Below are positions 13,551-13,825 of a stretch of 13,825 bases of DNA, piece by piece. Position 1 is the first letter of the stretch. Each line of letters starts with the position of its first letter. The position numbers were made by a program, and so were the translations under genes. The DNA is taken from positions 1-13,825 of the forward strand of contig CANDJN010000047.1 in the NCBI GenBank assembly GCA_947385085.1, written 5' to 3'. Under the pieces are notes generated by a model. The model made no database searches. It saw only the letters and a program-made list of their open reading frames with translations, and had not been told where the DNA came from. This stretch comes from an uncultured Erysipelotrichaceae bacterium (GTDB taxonomy: Bacteria > Bacillota_I > Bacilli_A > Erysipelotrichales > Erysipelotrichaceae).

Positions 13551-13756
13551 TTTTTTATCGCAGACAAAAACAAGTGATTTTTACGGAAAGGGTATCCATT
13601 TTCTATGCTCGCTATGGAATTTTACATTCGATTCCGTTCTTTAAGTGGAAAAGGTTTGAGGAAATGAATGAAAAGGTGGTTTGTATTACTGATGTAATAT
13701 GTAATCGCCTATGTAATCAATAAAAAACAGTATGTATAATCAGAAGATTCGCCGAT

Positions 13757-13780
13757 ATAGTAAGAGACATTTGTTACTAT
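13757..13780. repeat. ATAGTAA/TTACTAT inverted repeat
   Basis: A perfect 7-base inverted repeat with a 10-base loop (13764-13773). No T-run follows and no gene is seen near it, so its role is unknown. Confidence 0.4.
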
Positions 13781-13825
13781 TCACCGACGAGAAAAAAGCT
13801 GTCAAGTGGAAAACCAAAAATAATA

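Larger units (their letters stand above)
13502..13825. other. 324-base end region without a convincing gene
   Basis: A 71-codon plus frame (13508-13723) is open in the same phase as the preceding gene but starts at a GTG with no ribosome binding site and has no recognisable motif. The region also holds the hairpin at 13519-13540 and an ATAGTAA / TTACTAT inverted repeat at 13757-13763 and 13774-13780. The window ends before any further gene can be seen. Confidence 0.5.

Overview
The window reads as an ordinary chromosomal stretch from a low-to-medium GC member of the Bacillota. I infer Erysipelotrichia or a nearby class from the strong AGGAGG-type ribosome binding sites, a type III glutamine synthetase, a rubredoxin-like/rubrerythrin pair and YtrA/ABC2-type transport genes. 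The species is not resolved. I found no rRNA, tRNA, CRISPR array or intact transposase.

Layout from left to right. (1) 20-2145, minus strand: type III glutamine synthetase glnN with its own terminator. (2) 2400-3322, plus strand: a two-gene oxidative-stress operon (rubredoxin-like protein, then rubrerythrin) closed by a strong terminator. (3) About 3330-6500: a visibly AT-rich block. It holds a four-helix membrane protein (minus), a decayed stretch with a broken ATPase-like start, and a tightly overlapping GntR regulator / ABC ATPase / ABC permease operon behind a near-consensus promoter that carries three 10-bp tandem repeats. (4) 6537-7334: a membrane-anchored polysaccharide deacetylase. 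(5) 7438-8128: a very cysteine-rich small protein. After its TAA stop, the same reading frame stays open and cysteine-containing up to a strong terminator. (6) 8275-8919: a HAD-family hydrolase, whose 3' end overlaps by 7 bases the convergent YdcF/DUF218 membrane protein. (7) 8913-12009, minus: the YdcF gene overlaps and is probably translationally coupled to a RecB-like-nuclease plus iron-sulfur (XPD/DinG) helicase fusion. (8) 12159-13115, plus: an RluA-family pseudouridine synthase. (9) 13226-13501: a small protein with two CxxC pairs, followed by about 320 bases without a convincing gene.

For several genes the longest open frame starts upstream of, or inside, the ribosome binding site or even the promoter. 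I therefore moved the starts of glnN, the rubredoxin-like gene, the deacetylase, the HAD hydrolase, YdcF, the helicase and the pseudouridine synthase downstream to fit the visible signals. I did not find a clearly new defence or mobile system. The least explained items are the cysteine-rich gene with its stop-interrupted extension, the repeat-bearing regulator promoter, and the decayed AT-rich stretch.
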